Shown: positions 7,743 through 15,288, counted from the stretch's first letter. The stretch: 43,938 bases of DNA from Hamadaea tsunoensis DSM 44101 (GCF_000428945.1 NZ_KE386823.1:69725-113662); one strand, 5' to 3'. The notes: generated from the sequence alone by a model not told the origin. Numbers and translations are program-made.

Positions 7743-8254
7743 AGAGCTATGACATGAAGAACGGTGACATGAAGAACGGTGACATGAAGAGCGGTGGCGG
7801 CATGAGGTACTGGCTCGGCGTGGTCTGCCGCGACCACGTGCAGCTCGGAACCGCCCGCGGCATCGCCCAGCTCGGGCACGGCAAGCGCGACGGCCTCGCC
7901 CGGCTGTCGGCCGGCGACTGGCTCGTCTACTACTCGCCCCGGACCAGCCTGCGCGGCGGCGAGCCGCTCCAGGCCTTCACCGCCCTGGGCGAACTGCCCG
8001 ACGACGACATCTGGCAGGCGCACGAGGGCGACTTCCACCCGTGGCGGCGCCGCGTCGCGTACCGTGAGGACACTGTGGAGACGCCGATCCGATCCCTCGC
8101 CCTCGACCTGACCGCCGGTCCGAACTGGGGCTACCAGCTGCGGCGGGGCCTGATCACGCTGACCGAGCACGACTTCGCGACGATCAGCGCCGCGATGGCC
8201 GGGACCACGCCTGCGGTGCCGGCCGCCGTACCGGCCTCGGTCGGGGCGCGATGA
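7739..8254 (+). CDS. EVE-domain protein (UPF0310)
   Basis: EVE domain from MRYWLGVVCRDHVQLG through the GDWLVYYSPRT and LQAFTALGEL segments to NWGYQLRRGLITL. EVE domains have the PUA-like fold and bind modified bases in DNA or RNA. The coupled ATG at 7739 would add a 21-residue N-terminus made of DMKNG repeats (171 residues in all); the family usually begins at MRYW, which is ATG 7802 here (150 residues). The 15-bp tandem repeat at 7751-7795 puts several in-frame ATGs in a row. Overlaps the SRPBCC gene by ATGA and the marR gene by 4 bp. Confidence 0.85.
   Translation: MKSYDMKNGDMKNGDMKSGGGMRYWLGVVCRDHVQLGTARGIAQLGHGKRDGLARLSAGDWLVYYSPRTSLRGGEPLQAFTALGELPDDDIWQAHEGDFHPWRRRVAYREDTVETPIRSLALDLTAGPNWGYQLRRGLITLTEHDFATISAAMAGTTPAVPAAVPASVGAR
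7751..7795 (+). repeat. 15-bp tandem repeat at the EVE gene start
   Basis: Three units of GACATGAAGAACGGT, the third with one change. Each unit holds an in-frame ATG. Confidence 0.9.
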
Positions 8255-8691
8255 CCGGCCTGGCCACCGAGTTCGACACGGCCGACGAGAGCACCGGCCT
8301 GTTGCTGTGGCAGGTCACCAACCGGTGGCAGGCCGCGCAACGGGCGGCGCTCAAGCCGCTCGGCCTCACCCACGTGCAGTTCGTCCTGCTGGCGGCGCTG
8401 ACCTACCTCGGCGAGAGCGGCACCGTCACCCAGAAGGCGCTGGCCGACATGGCCGCCACCGACCCCATGATGACCTCCCAGGTCCTGCGGACGCTGGAGA
8501 GCCGCGGCCTGGTACACCGCCCGCCGCACCCCCAGGACCGCCGGGCCCGGGCCCTCGCCGTCACCGACGAGGGCCGCGACCTGGCCAACCGGGCCGTCGT
8601 CGCCGCCGAGGCATGCGATCAGGCGTTCTTCGCGGCGCTCGGGGACGACCGGGCCGGGTTCACGTCCGCGCTCCTCGCCCTGCGCTCCTGA
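8251..8691 (+). CDS. MarR-family transcriptional regulator
   Basis: 146 residues with the winged-helix fold of MarR: dimerisation helix at the N-terminus, recognition region QKALADMAATDPMMTSQVLRTLESRGLVHR and wing PPHPQDRRARALAVTDEGR. Cotranscribed with the SRPBCC and EVE genes and overlapping the latter by ATGA. It likely represses its own operon through the palindrome at 7260-7279, responding to a small ligand. The stop codon lies in a 17-bp tandem repeat. Confidence 0.92.
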   Translation: MTGLATEFDTADESTGLLLWQVTNRWQAAQRAALKPLGLTHVQFVLLAALTYLGESGTVTQKALADMAATDPMMTSQVLRTLESRGLVHRPPHPQDRRARALAVTDEGRDLANRAVVAAEACDQAFFAALGDDRAGFTSALLALRS

Positions 8692-8746
8692 ACAGACGCT
8701 GCTCCTGAACAGACGCTGCTCCTGAACAGACGCTGCTCCTGAGAGG
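8684..8746 (+). repeat. 17-bp tandem repeat spanning the marR stop codon
   Basis: Three full units of GCTCCTGAACAGACGCT and a partial fourth. The first unit contains the last Ser codon and the TGA of marR. Confidence 0.95.
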
Positions 8747-8797
8747 ACACGCCCCGCCTCCCGCGCGGCATCCACCGGCTCCACTATCGTCACGCGG

Positions 8798-9142
8798 ATG
8801 GAACGCGTACTCGGCATCGGTGGATTCTTCTTCCGCTCACGAAACCCTCAGGCGCTGGCCGAGTGGTACGAGCAGGCTCTCGGCATCAACGGCATGGCCT
8901 GGGAGCAGGAGGCCGGCCCCACGGTCTTCATGCCCTTCCCCGAAGACACCGACTACTTCGGGTCCGAGCGGCAGCAGGCCATGCTCAACTTCCGCGTACG
9001 CGACCTCGACGCCATGCTGGCCCAGCTGCGGGCGGCCGGGGCGGTGGTGTCGGACGAGATCTCCGAGGCGGATTTCGGCCGCTTCGGCCACGCGACCGAC
9101 CCCGACGGCAACCGGTTCGAGCTGTGGGAGCCGCGCGCCTGA
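8798..9142 (+). CDS. VOC-family (glyoxalase-like) protein
   Basis: 114-residue vicinal oxygen chelate protein: IGGFFFRSRNPQALAEWYEQALGI begins the first beta-alpha-beta module, and FGHATDPDGNRFELWEP ends the second. The C-terminal Glu of FELWEP is the usual metal ligand. Could be a glyoxalase or a resistance-type binding protein; the context gives no substrate. The stop lies in an 18-bp duplication that also contains the stop of the convergent DUF2000 gene. Confidence 0.85.
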   Translation: MERVLGIGGFFFRSRNPQALAEWYEQALGINGMAWEQEAGPTVFMPFPEDTDYFGSERQQAMLNFRVRDLDAMLAQLRAAGAVVSDEISEADFGRFGHATDPDGNRFELWEPRA

Positions 9143-9169
9143 GCTATCCGTCGCGCCTGAACTATCCGT
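9134..9169. repeat. 18-bp duplication across two convergent stop codons
   Basis: Unit CGCGCCTGAGCTATCCGT is followed directly by the same unit with one change. The first copy carries the VOC stop (9140-9142). The second carries the DUF2000 stop (9162-9164). Confidence 0.9.
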
Positions 9170-9572
9170 GCAGGGTCGCTCCTTTGAGGACCTTGTCGAC
9201 GGCGTTGCGCGGCCCCTCCACCACGAGGCCGACAAGGTCCAGGTCCGCGGTGCGTACGCGCTGCACCGCGGCCCGGTTGTCCTCGTCGTTCCCGGTCGCG
9301 AACAGGTCGGCGGTGAAGACGCCCATCGGCAGCTCCCGTTCCAGCGCCCGGCCGTGCGCCGTCCTCAGCAGCACGGCGTCGCCCTGGAACACGAGCACGG
9401 GCTGGCGGAACATCGGCAGGTAGACCCGGCCGTCCGCGTCGGCGTACTCCTTCCCGATCAGGTCGGGCCGGCGGGCGGCGAGGCCGCTGACGAGAAAGGC
9501 GGTCACGTTCAGCCGCTGCCAGCCGGCCAGGTCGTCGCGGAGCAGGACGGCGATCTTGTTCTCGAACCTCAT
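9162..9572 (-). CDS. DUF2000 family protein
   Basis: 136 residues matching the DUF2000 pattern: KIAVLLRDDLAGWQRLNVTA, YLPMFRQPVLVF and the C-terminal GPRNAVDKVLKGATLH. The family has a peptidyl-tRNA-hydrolase-II-like fold and no settled function. Divergent from an AraC regulator whose start is 66 bp away, an arrangement that suggests the regulator controls it. Confidence 0.85.
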   Translation of the reverse strand: MRFENKIAVLLRDDLAGWQRLNVTAFLVSGLAARRPDLIGKEYADADGRVYLPMFRQPVLVFQGDAVLLRTAHGRALERELPMGVFTADLFATGNDEDNRAAVQRVRTADLDLVGLVVEGPRNAVDKVLKGATLHG

Positions 9573-9638
9573 GGCCCCAGCGTGCCCGCGAACTGCCGGC
9601 CGGGTCTTGTACGTTTCATCCCGGGAGGAGGTCTACCC

Positions 9639-10427
9639 GTGGAGGAAGTCACGGCCTGGCGGCCGGCGGTGCCCGGCATCGCCGAGGTCTTCCACGCCCA
9701 GTTCGTGGGGCACGCGTACCCGATGCACGTCCACGAGCACTGGACGGTGCTCATCGTCGACGACGGCGCCATCCGCTACGGGCTCGACCGCGCCGAGCGC
9801 GGCGCCACCGGCGGCACGGTCACCCTCCTGCCGCCGCACGTCCCGCACGACGGCCGCGCCGCGACCCACACCGGCTTCCGCAAGCGCGTGCTCTACCTCG
9901 ACGCAGCCACGCTCGGTGAGCACCTCGTCGGCGCCGCGGTCGACGCCCCCACGCTGCCCGACCCGCTCCTGCGGCACCGCCTCCACCAGCTCCATGATCT
10001 TCTGAGTACGCGTACGCGAGAAGAACTCGAAGCCGAAACGCGGCTCGCGTTCATCACCGAGCGGCTGAGCGGGCACCTGAAGGCACGCCCGGCCGACCCG
10101 CCGGACCGGCCCGGGCGGCTCGCGGACGAGTTCCGGGCGCTCCTCGACGCGTACACGAGAGAGAATCTGACCTTGAAAGACGCGGCGCTGCGGCTGAACG
10201 CGCGCCCGGCGCAACTGGTCAGGGCGTTCCGGCGGGAGTTCGGGCTGCCGCCGCACGCCTACCTGACCGGGCGCCGCGTGGCGCTCGCGCGCGACCTGCT
10301 GCTGGCGGGCGGGCGACCGGCGGACGTGGCGCTCGCCGCGGGATTCTTCGACCAGGCCCACCTGAACAGGCACTTCACCCGTCACGTCGGCACGACACCG
10401 GCCCGGTACGCGCGCCTGTCCCGATGA
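9639..10427 (+). CDS. AraC-family regulator with N-terminal cupin
   Basis: 262 residues. The N-terminal cupin sensor contains HAYPMHVHEHWTVLIVDDG (metal/ligand-type histidines) and LLPPHVPHDGR. The C-terminal double helix-turn-helix runs from about residue 165 (LTLKDAALRLNARPAQLVRAFRREFGLPPHAYL) to ADVALAAGFFDQAHLNRHFTRHVGTTPARY. GTG 9639 is selected by the strong GGGAGGAGG 8 nt upstream; the open frame extends much further upstream without meaning. It probably regulates itself and the divergent DUF2000 gene. Confidence 0.9.
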   Translation: MEEVTAWRPAVPGIAEVFHAQFVGHAYPMHVHEHWTVLIVDDGAIRYGLDRAERGATGGTVTLLPPHVPHDGRAATHTGFRKRVLYLDAATLGEHLVGAAVDAPTLPDPLLRHRLHQLHDLLSTRTREELEAETRLAFITERLSGHLKARPADPPDRPGRLADEFRALLDAYTRENLTLKDAALRLNARPAQLVRAFRREFGLPPHAYLTGRRVALARDLLLAGGRPADVALAAGFFDQAHLNRHFTRHVGTTPARYARLSR

Positions 10428-10455
10428 TGTTGCGGGCGGTAGTCAGGATGGTCGC

Positions 10456-10827
10456 ATGGCCGACGATCTCTTCCTGCGTCTCGTGCCGATCCTGAACGTC
10501 GCGGACCTCGACACCGAGCGGCGCTTCTACGAGCTGCTCGGCCTGCGGGTGACCTACGAGGGCCCGGAGTACCCCGGGTTCCTGGCCATGGGCGACGAGC
10601 GCGCGGTGGAGTTCGGCATCCAGTCCGCCCCCGGTACGCTCGACGGCCTGACCTGGCAGTTCCAGGTGTCCGACGTGGACGAGATGCGCCGCCGCCTGGA
10701 CTCGGCCGGCATCGCCTACGAGTCGCGTACGCACTCCCCCGCGCCCGGCTGGCGGTATCGCACACTTTCGCTACGCTCGCCTAACGGCTACCGGGTGCTG
10801 CTGGAGGGCACGAACGAATGGACCTGA
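10456..10827 (+). CDS. VOC-family (glyoxalase/bleomycin resistance-like) protein
   Basis: 123 residues: VPILNVADLDTERRFYELLGL opens the first module and SPNGYRVLLEG closes the second. The last Glu of LLEG is the likely metal ligand. Ligand unknown. Not closely similar in sequence to the other VOC gene at 8798. It ends 7 bp before the DUF456 gene; the end of this gene and the start of the next share ATGGACCTGAC with 17-bp spacing. Confidence 0.82.
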   Translation: MADDLFLRLVPILNVADLDTERRFYELLGLRVTYEGPEYPGFLAMGDERAVEFGIQSAPGTLDGLTWQFQVSDVDEMRRRLDSAGIAYESRTHSPAPGWRYRTLSLRSPNGYRVLLEGTNEWT

Positions 10828-10834
10828 CCGAAGC

Positions 10835-11335
10835 ATGGACCTGACGGATCTCGACTCGACCCTGACCGTCGTCTGCGGACTGATGATCGTCGTCGGGGTC
10901 TTCGGCGTGGTCGTCCCGATGCTCCCCGGCCTGCTGCTGTGCTGGGGCGCCGTGCTGCTCTGGGCCATCCTCTCCGACGCGGGCTGGGGCCGCTGGGTCG
11001 TGCTCGCGGTGGCCACCCTCATCGGCGGCGTCGGCGTCGCGGCCAAGTACGCCTGGCCCGGGCACCGGCTCAAGCAGAGCGGCGTACCGAACCTGACGCT
11101 GTTCCTCGCCGGGGTGCTCGGCATCGTCGGCTTCTTCGTCGTGCCGGTCGTCGGCCTGCCGCTCGGCTTCGTGCTCGGCATCTTCGGGGTGGAATGGGCC
11201 CGGCAGCGGGGCGCGGGACCGGCGTGGCGCTCGACGAAGAAGGCGCTCGGCGCGGTAGGGCTGTCGATGCTCATCGAGCTGGGAGCGGCCCTGCTCATCG
11301 GCGTCACCTGGGTCGTCGGGCTGATTTCCACATGA
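10835..11335 (+). CDS. DUF456 membrane protein
   Basis: 166 residues, strongly hydrophobic, with about four or five membrane helices. It has the glycine-rich pattern of DUF456 (GVVVPMLPGLLLCWGAVLLW, then GFFVVPVVGLPLGFVLGIFGVEW). These proteins contain glycine-zipper-like segments; function unknown. Probably in one unit with the preceding VOC gene. Confidence 0.8.
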   Translation: MDLTDLDSTLTVVCGLMIVVGVFGVVVPMLPGLLLCWGAVLLWAILSDAGWGRWVVLAVATLIGGVGVAAKYAWPGHRLKQSGVPNLTLFLAGVLGIVGFFVVPVVGLPLGFVLGIFGVEWARQRGAGPAWRSTKKALGAVGLSMLIELGAALLIGVTWVVGLIST

Positions 11336-11414
11336 GAGGTTCGGCCACCTAAGGGTTCGGGCTCGGGGTGTGATGCGGGGCTCGCCCGGATGCGGCTAGG
11401 ACCGTCCCCTCACG

Positions 11415-11993
11415 ATGATCTACGACATGAAGTCCACCGTGATCCTCGCGCCCCTCGCCCTCGCGCTCTACGGCGTGCTCCGCCTCGTCGGCAAGGCCGA
11501 CGGCGCCTACGGTCCCGGCTGGGACTGGCAGGCCGCGCACCTGGCCGCGCTCGCCGGCGTCCTGCTGTTCATCCCCGCCGTCCTGTGGCTCGGCCGGCAG
11601 CTGCCGCGCGGGGCGTGGCGTACGTCGGCGGTCGTGGTGAGCCTGGTCGGCCTCGTCTGCGCCATCGTCCAGTTCGGCGCGGACATGGTCACCGCCGCGC
11701 TGTCGGCGGACCACGCCGAGATGTCCCAGCGGCAGGGCGACTTCGGCGACCTGCCCGGCGTGAACCTCGCCGTGTACGCGGTCGGCCCGCAGCTGTTCTA
11801 CATCGGACTGATCGTCCTGACGGTCCTGCTCGCGGTGCACCGCCGGCTGCCCTGGTGGAGCGTCGCGCTGCTGGTCGTCGGGGTCGCGGTGGCGCCGGTG
11901 TCGCTGAACCTGCTCCCGGTCATGGGAGTCCTGCTGGCGGTCGCCCTGATGCCGGCCCTCCGCCCGCTCCCCACCCCCGCCCCCACCGCCTGA
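11415..11993 (+). CDS. Membrane protein of unknown function
   Basis: 192 residues, about five predicted membrane helices (near 5-22, 40-58, 70-92, 122-143 and 148-180) with a polar loop QRQGDFGDLPGVN. I do not recognise the family. ATG 11415 or 11427 could be the start. The C-terminus is proline-rich (PLPTPAPTA) and the gene is followed by short CTTCTCGACG repeats. Confidence 0.7.
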   Translation: MIYDMKSTVILAPLALALYGVLRLVGKADGAYGPGWDWQAAHLAALAGVLLFIPAVLWLGRQLPRGAWRTSAVVVSLVGLVCAIVQFGADMVTAALSADHAEMSQRQGDFGDLPGVNLAVYAVGPQLFYIGLIVLTVLLAVHRRLPWWSVALLVVGVAVAPVSLNLLPVMGVLLAVALMPALRPLPTPAPTA

Positions 11994-12050
11994 CGCCCGC
12001 CCCCGCTCTTCTCGACGCCCCGCCGTTCTCGACGCCCCCCGCTCTTCTCG

Positions 12051-12120
12051 ACGATCTTGCGCGAATGTCCGGGCTTTCTCCGCGAAGCGGACGAAATTCG
12101 GGGCATTCGCGCAAGATCGT
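12051..12120. repeat. Class A palindrome, copy 2
   Basis: Arms ACGATCTTGCGCGAATGTCC and complement (one mismatch in 20) around a 30-nt loop. Lies between convergent genes and could end transcription from both sides. Confidence 0.8.
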
Positions 12121-12190
12121 TGGGATTCTCGGCGCAGCGGCGGGGGCAGCGGGGCGGCGGATGGGGCCGCGGGAGCGGGGCGGGCGGGGG

Positions 12191-13117
12191 TCAGAGGAGG
12201 TCGCGGAAGAGGGCGGGGTCGATGTTGCCGCCGGACAGGACCGCCACCGTCCGACCCGGCGGCAGCGCGCCGGTCGCGTACGCGGCCATGGTCAGGGCAC
12301 CGCTCGGCTCGACGACCAGCCGGGCGCCCCGGGCGAGGACGCCGACCGCCGACCGGATCGCCTCCTCCGGCACGGTGACGATGTCATCCACATAGGACTG
12401 GATGTGCGCGAACGTCAGCTCGGACGGGTGCGTGCGTACGCCGTCCGCGACCGTGCGGTAGGTCTGCTCGACCGGCCACGTGGTCAGGTTCCCGGTACGC
12501 AGGCTCTCGGCCGTCTCCCCGGCCAGTTCCGGTTCGACGCCGACGACGCGTACGCCCGGACGCAGCGCCTTGACCGCGAGGGCGACGCCGGAGATCAGCC
12601 CGCCGCCGCCCACGGGCACGGCGACGACCTCGACCTCAGGCAGGTCGGCCAGGATCTCCAGGGCGATGGTCCCCTGCCCGGCGATGACGTCCGGGTGGTC
12701 GAACGGCGGTATCAGGGCCGCACCGTGCTCCGCCGCGAGTTCGGCCGCCCGGCCGGGACGCTCCGGCGGCGGCACGAGCACGATCTCGGCACCGAGGTCG
12801 CGCATGGCGTCGACCTTCACCTGCGGCGCGCCTTCCGGTACGACGACCCAGCACGGCACCTTCGCTTCGCGGGCCGCGTACGCCAGCGCCTGACCGTGGT
12901 TGCCGGACGAATGCGTGACGACCCCCGCCGCCCGCGCCCGCTCGGGAAGCTTCCGGACGGCGTTCACCGCGCCCCGAATCTTGAAAGCACCGGTGGGCTG
13001 CAAGGTTTCCGGCTTCAACCAGAGCCCCTCCCCCAAGGCCGGAGTACGCACGAGCGGCGTACGCACGGCCACCCCTTCGATCCTGCGCGCGGCTTCCTGC
13101 ACGTCCGCCAAGGTCAC
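12191..13117 (-). CDS. Threonine/serine dehydratase-like PLP enzyme
   Basis: 308 residues of fold-type II PLP enzymes. Lys46 in PTGAFKIRGA binds PLP, SSGNHGQALA binds the substrate carboxylate, and GGGGLISG (170-177) binds the phosphate. This is the pattern of catabolic threonine dehydratase and of serine racemase-type enzymes; there is no C-terminal ACT regulatory domain, so feedback control by isoleucine is unlikely. GTG 13117 is preferred because GGAG lies 8 nt before it; an upstream TTG at 13141 is also open. Confidence 0.88.
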   Translation of the reverse strand: MTLADVQEAARRIEGVAVRTPLVRTPALGEGLWLKPETLQPTGAFKIRGAVNAVRKLPERARAAGVVTHSSGNHGQALAYAAREAKVPCWVVVPEGAPQVKVDAMRDLGAEIVLVPPPERPGRAAELAAEHGAALIPPFDHPDVIAGQGTIALEILADLPEVEVVAVPVGGGGLISGVALAVKALRPGVRVVGVEPELAGETAESLRTGNLTTWPVEQTYRTVADGVRTHPSELTFAHIQSYVDDIVTVPEEAIRSAVGVLARGARLVVEPSGALTMAAYATGALPPGRTVAVLSGGNIDPALFRDLL

Positions 13118-13150
13118 GAGATCCACTCCAGCAGCGTACAAGAAATGGCG

Positions 13151-13180
13151 TTGTCGGATCCCCGTCGCTCGTCCTATCTT
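13151..13180 (+). promoter_or_regulatory. Promoter of small transcription unit
   Basis: TTGTCG (13151-13156), 18-nt spacer, TATCTT (13175-13180), reading rightward. Expected transcript start is near 13187. Confidence 0.5.
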
Positions 13181-13223
13181 GATCCTGCGTCATCGAACGG
13201 ATCCCGGAAAGGCAGGCACAGAC

Positions 13224-13292
13224 GTGAAGCGACTATTGACCAGCGAGCCCTGTGCCGGAGCCGGCCGGGCTCGGGAGGATGCCCGACACTAG
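13224..13292 (+). CDS. 22-residue ORF in the small transcript
   Basis: Starts with GTG and encodes a basic peptide beginning VKRLLTSEPCAGAG, ending at TAG. GGAAAGG lies 11 nt before the start. It could be a leader or a free microprotein, or be chance. Codons inside coincide with the hairpin arms. Confidence 0.25.
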   Translation: MKRLLTSEPCAGAGRAREDARH

Positions 13293-13310
13293 GGCGTACG
13301 ACTTCCCCGC

Positions 13311-13350
13311 CGCCGATGGACGCCACGTTCCACAGGCGGTTTCTTTTTCT
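13311..13350 (+). terminator. Intrinsic terminator
   Basis: CCGCC (13311-13315) pairs with GGCGG (13336-13340), with an inner TGG/CCA stem, followed at once by TTTCTTTTTC. U-rich terminators are uncommon in such GC-rich genomes. Confidence 0.65.
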
Positions 13351-13386
13351 CTGAAATAACTCTCTACTGTGGATTTACTCAGCTGC

Positions 13387-13458
13387 CCGGAACGAGGGAG
13401 ACGGCAACCCGTGCGCTTTGGGAGCGCGAGACACCCCGTTCGACTCGGGGGTTCCGGA
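13387..13458 (+). tRNA. tRNA-Pro(TGG)-like gene, noncanonical
   Basis: Folds as a cloverleaf. Acceptor CCGGAAC/GTTCCGG with C1:G72 and A73, the bacterial proline identity pair and discriminator. D-arm of 3 bp with loop AGACGGCAA (GG present). Anticodon stem TGCGC/GCGCG with loop TTTGGGA, so the anticodon is TGG (13419-13421) followed by G37. Variable loop AGACA, T-arm CCCCG-TTCGACT-CGGGG. CCA is not encoded. Odd points: positions 8-9 are GA instead of the near-universal U8, and the acceptor differs from the usual CGGGG type. It may be a specialised, pseudo- or mobile-element tRNA. Confidence 0.45.
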
Positions 13459-13558
13459 CCGCGGCGCCCGCGGGCCGACGCCAGCGCGGCGGCGGCCGGT
13501 CGGGGGTGGGCGTCGTGCGATACGCCGTGACGGGCGCGAGTCCGTCACGGCACCGCCA
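13459..13558. other. GC-rich hairpin segment between the two tRNA-like sequences
   Basis: Contains GGCGT/ACGCC around 13509-13526 and a 7-bp hairpin GTGACGG ... CCGTCAC at 13527-13548 whose loop GCGCGAGT recalls a T-loop. It is flanked by GGGGGTG (13502-13508) and CACCGCC (13551-13557), which pair with one mismatch. It may be a decayed third tRNA-like unit; I cannot fold it as a proper cloverleaf. Confidence 0.25.
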
Positions 13559-13630
13559 GGACGACGCACAGGTGTGCAGCGCTGTCTTGCAGACAGCGCG
13601 GGCGCGGTTCGATACCGCGGTCGTCCACCA
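13559..13630 (+). tRNA. tRNA-like sequence with minimal D-arm, anticodon TGC
   Basis: Acceptor GGACGAC/GTCGTCC, discriminator A and an encoded CCA. The T-arm CGCGG-TTCGATA-CCGCG is normal in shape. Anticodon stem GCTGT/ACAGC (extendable to 7 bp) has loop CTTGCAG, so the anticodon would be TGC (Ala). The D region is only 15 nt, best drawn as GCAC-AGGT-GTGC, and there is no G3:U70 pair, so alanyl-tRNA synthetase should not recognise it. Probably a tRNA-like RNA or a degenerate gene rather than a working elongator tRNA. Confidence 0.35.
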
Positions 13631-13639
13631 GCCCAGCCG

Positions 13640-13700
13640 GCCCAGCCGGCCTCGTCATTTCAGCCGGCTCAGTCCGCTCAGCCGGCTCAGCTCGCCGTGT
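13640..13700. repeat. 9-bp tandem repeats at the HTH-gene stop codon
   Basis: On the minus strand, CTGAGCCGG, CTGAGCGGA and CTGAGCCGG follow one another starting at the TGA of the gene, then GGCCGGCTG repeats continue. Confidence 0.75.
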
Positions 13701-15288
13701 CCGGACCGCCGGTCCGCGGGATGCGGCGCAGCCAGCAGGCGGCCGTCGCGCGTACGGTGTGGGGCACGTCCGGGCGGTCGCGGATGTCGGCGAGCAGGCC
13801 GCCGTGGTGCTCGGTGCCGATGCCGAAGGTGATCCCGTGCAGGACGGAACCGTTGGTGGTGGCCGGATTCTGCTGCCAGGCGGCGACCTGGACGGTGAGG
13901 ATCTGGCGCCAGGTCTGCTCCGGGAAACGCCCGCCGCAGAACGGCGTCGCCCACGCCGCCGCCTGGCGTACCGTCTCGCTGGCGCCGCGCTGGGTGAGCA
14001 GGTCGTGGATCAGCGGCCGATGGGTGTCCACCCCCAGCAGCGTGAGTACGCGCAGCGCGGTGGCCAGCGGATACGTGCCGCGCTGGCGGACGAGATCGAC
14101 CCGGACCTCGTCGAGGAGGATCTGGGTGAACGGGATCCGGTAGGGCGTGGCCCCGATGAGCATCGCCGCGGCGAAGCTGCGGTCCGGGTCCGGCAGGAAC
14201 AGCGCCTCCTCGACCAGGACGGCCAGCATCACGTCGACGCCGCCGGTGTGCGGAGCGAGCCGGCTGTGCACGGCGGCCGCGATCCGGGCGCTGGTCGTCT
14301 GGGCTGTGGCCAGCCCGGCCAGGCGGCGGCTGGTCCAGACGTGGTGGGCCAGCGAGGCGGCGGGCAGCCGGCGGGAGACGGCACCCGCGTAACTCGGCTG
14401 CCGGGCGAGCCGCCGGCCCGCCTCGACGGCGAGGGCGAGATCGCCCGTGCTGGTCGCCGGATCGTTCATCAGCGCGGCGAGGGACGCCATCAGCCGGACG
14501 GACTCCTGATCGTCGAAGTGCAGCCGGCCGGCCTTGTACACGGCGGCCTGCAGTGCGCCCTCCAGCGCCCGCTCCCCCGCCGGGTTCTCCAGCTGCCGCA
14601 GCACGTACTGGTTGGCGACCCGGTCCCGGGCATCGCCCAGCAGCGACAGCGGCTCGACGATCAGCAGCGACGTGGGATCGTCGGCGTGCGCGATGCAGCG
14701 GGCCACCGCGTGCGGTCCCGCGGCGGGATGGCGGATCAGCCGGCTCATCGCGGTCTGCCGCTGCAGCCACTCGACGCCGACCGCCTCGACCATCTCGTCG
14801 AGGAGCCGGTCGGCGACCTCGTGCCAGAGCCGCGGCGGGTACAGCTCCAGTTCGGGACGCCCGGCGACGATCTCGGCCAGCGCGCTCCAGTCCGCCCCGG
14901 TCAGCGCGTCCGCCGCCGTGACCCGGTCCAGCAGGTGGTACAGCCGGTCCCGATCGTGATCGTGGCCGGTGTCCTGCCGCGTACGCAGCGATGCGCCGTC
15001 GGCCGCCGAATGCATCATCGCGTCGGCGACCGCCACCAGCGACTCCGGCGCCAGCCCGAGCAGGCCCTCGTATCGGCGTACCGCGCCCCGGGCCGGCAGC
15101 AGCTCGCCGGTCTCCCAGCGGGTGATCTGCGACGGCGCGAGCGAAACGCTCGTCCGGGTGGGAAAAGCACGCGCGAACGTACGGCCCGAGTGCAGCGCCT
15201 CGTCCGGGCCGTGCATCCGGTTCACCCGCAACAACCAGCCGACGTGGCGGGTCGCGGTCGCCATGCTCACGACGACAGAGTGCGCCAT
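13687..15288 (-). CDS. Large XRE-type HTH protein with helical-repeat C-terminus
   Basis: 533 residues. Near the N-terminus (about 40-85) is a helix-turn-helix of the XRE type: SVSLAPSQITRWETGELLPARGAVRRYEGLLGL. The remaining 440 residues are almost all helical with repeated Ala/Leu patterns, HEAT- or TPR-like, ending WATPFCGGRFPEQTWRQILTVQVAAWQQNP. Probably a DNA-binding regulator with a protein- or ligand-binding helical domain; target unknown. ATG 15288 has GGAG 8 nt upstream; longer starts extend into sequence with no ribosome site. Confidence 0.75.
   Translation of the reverse strand: MAHSVVVSMATATRHVGWLLRVNRMHGPDEALHSGRTFARAFPTRTSVSLAPSQITRWETGELLPARGAVRRYEGLLGLAPESLVAVADAMMHSAADGASLRTRQDTGHDHDRDRLYHLLDRVTAADALTGADWSALAEIVAGRPELELYPPRLWHEVADRLLDEMVEAVGVEWLQRQTAMSRLIRHPAAGPHAVARCIAHADDPTSLLIVEPLSLLGDARDRVANQYVLRQLENPAGERALEGALQAAVYKAGRLHFDDQESVRLMASLAALMNDPATSTGDLALAVEAGRRLARQPSYAGAVSRRLPAASLAHHVWTSRRLAGLATAQTTSARIAAAVHSRLAPHTGGVDVMLAVLVEEALFLPDPDRSFAAAMLIGATPYRIPFTQILLDEVRVDLVRQRGTYPLATALRVLTLLGVDTHRPLIHDLLTQRGASETVRQAAAWATPFCGGRFPEQTWRQILTVQVAAWQQNPATTNGSVLHGITFGIGTEHHGGLLADIRDRPDVPHTVRATAACWLRRIPRTGGPDTAS

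Larger units (their letters stand above)
13187..13350 (+). ncRNA. Candidate small RNA with own promoter and terminator
   Basis: About 160 nt bounded by a promoter and a U-rich intrinsic terminator. Inside, GAGCCC at about 13248 pairs with GGGCTC at about 13268, enclosing CCGGAGCCGG. A second potential stem joins GCCC (13282-13285) with GGGC (13292-13295) and GGGA with TCCC further out. It may be a structured RNA, or the leader for the 22-codon ORF it contains. I do not recognise a known RNA family. Confidence 0.4.

Noticed and set aside
8251-11335. A defence island built around the EVE-domain gene
   Set aside because: EVE domains occur in some defence systems, but the neighbours (SRPBCC, MarR, VOC, DUF2000, AraC) fit metabolite handling, and no nuclease, ATPase or reverse transcriptase is encoded.
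13502-13558. A third tRNA between the two tRNA-like sequences
   Set aside because: GGGGGTG/CACCGCC pair with a mismatch, but there is no proper T-loop or anticodon loop at the right places; it is kept only as a hairpin segment.
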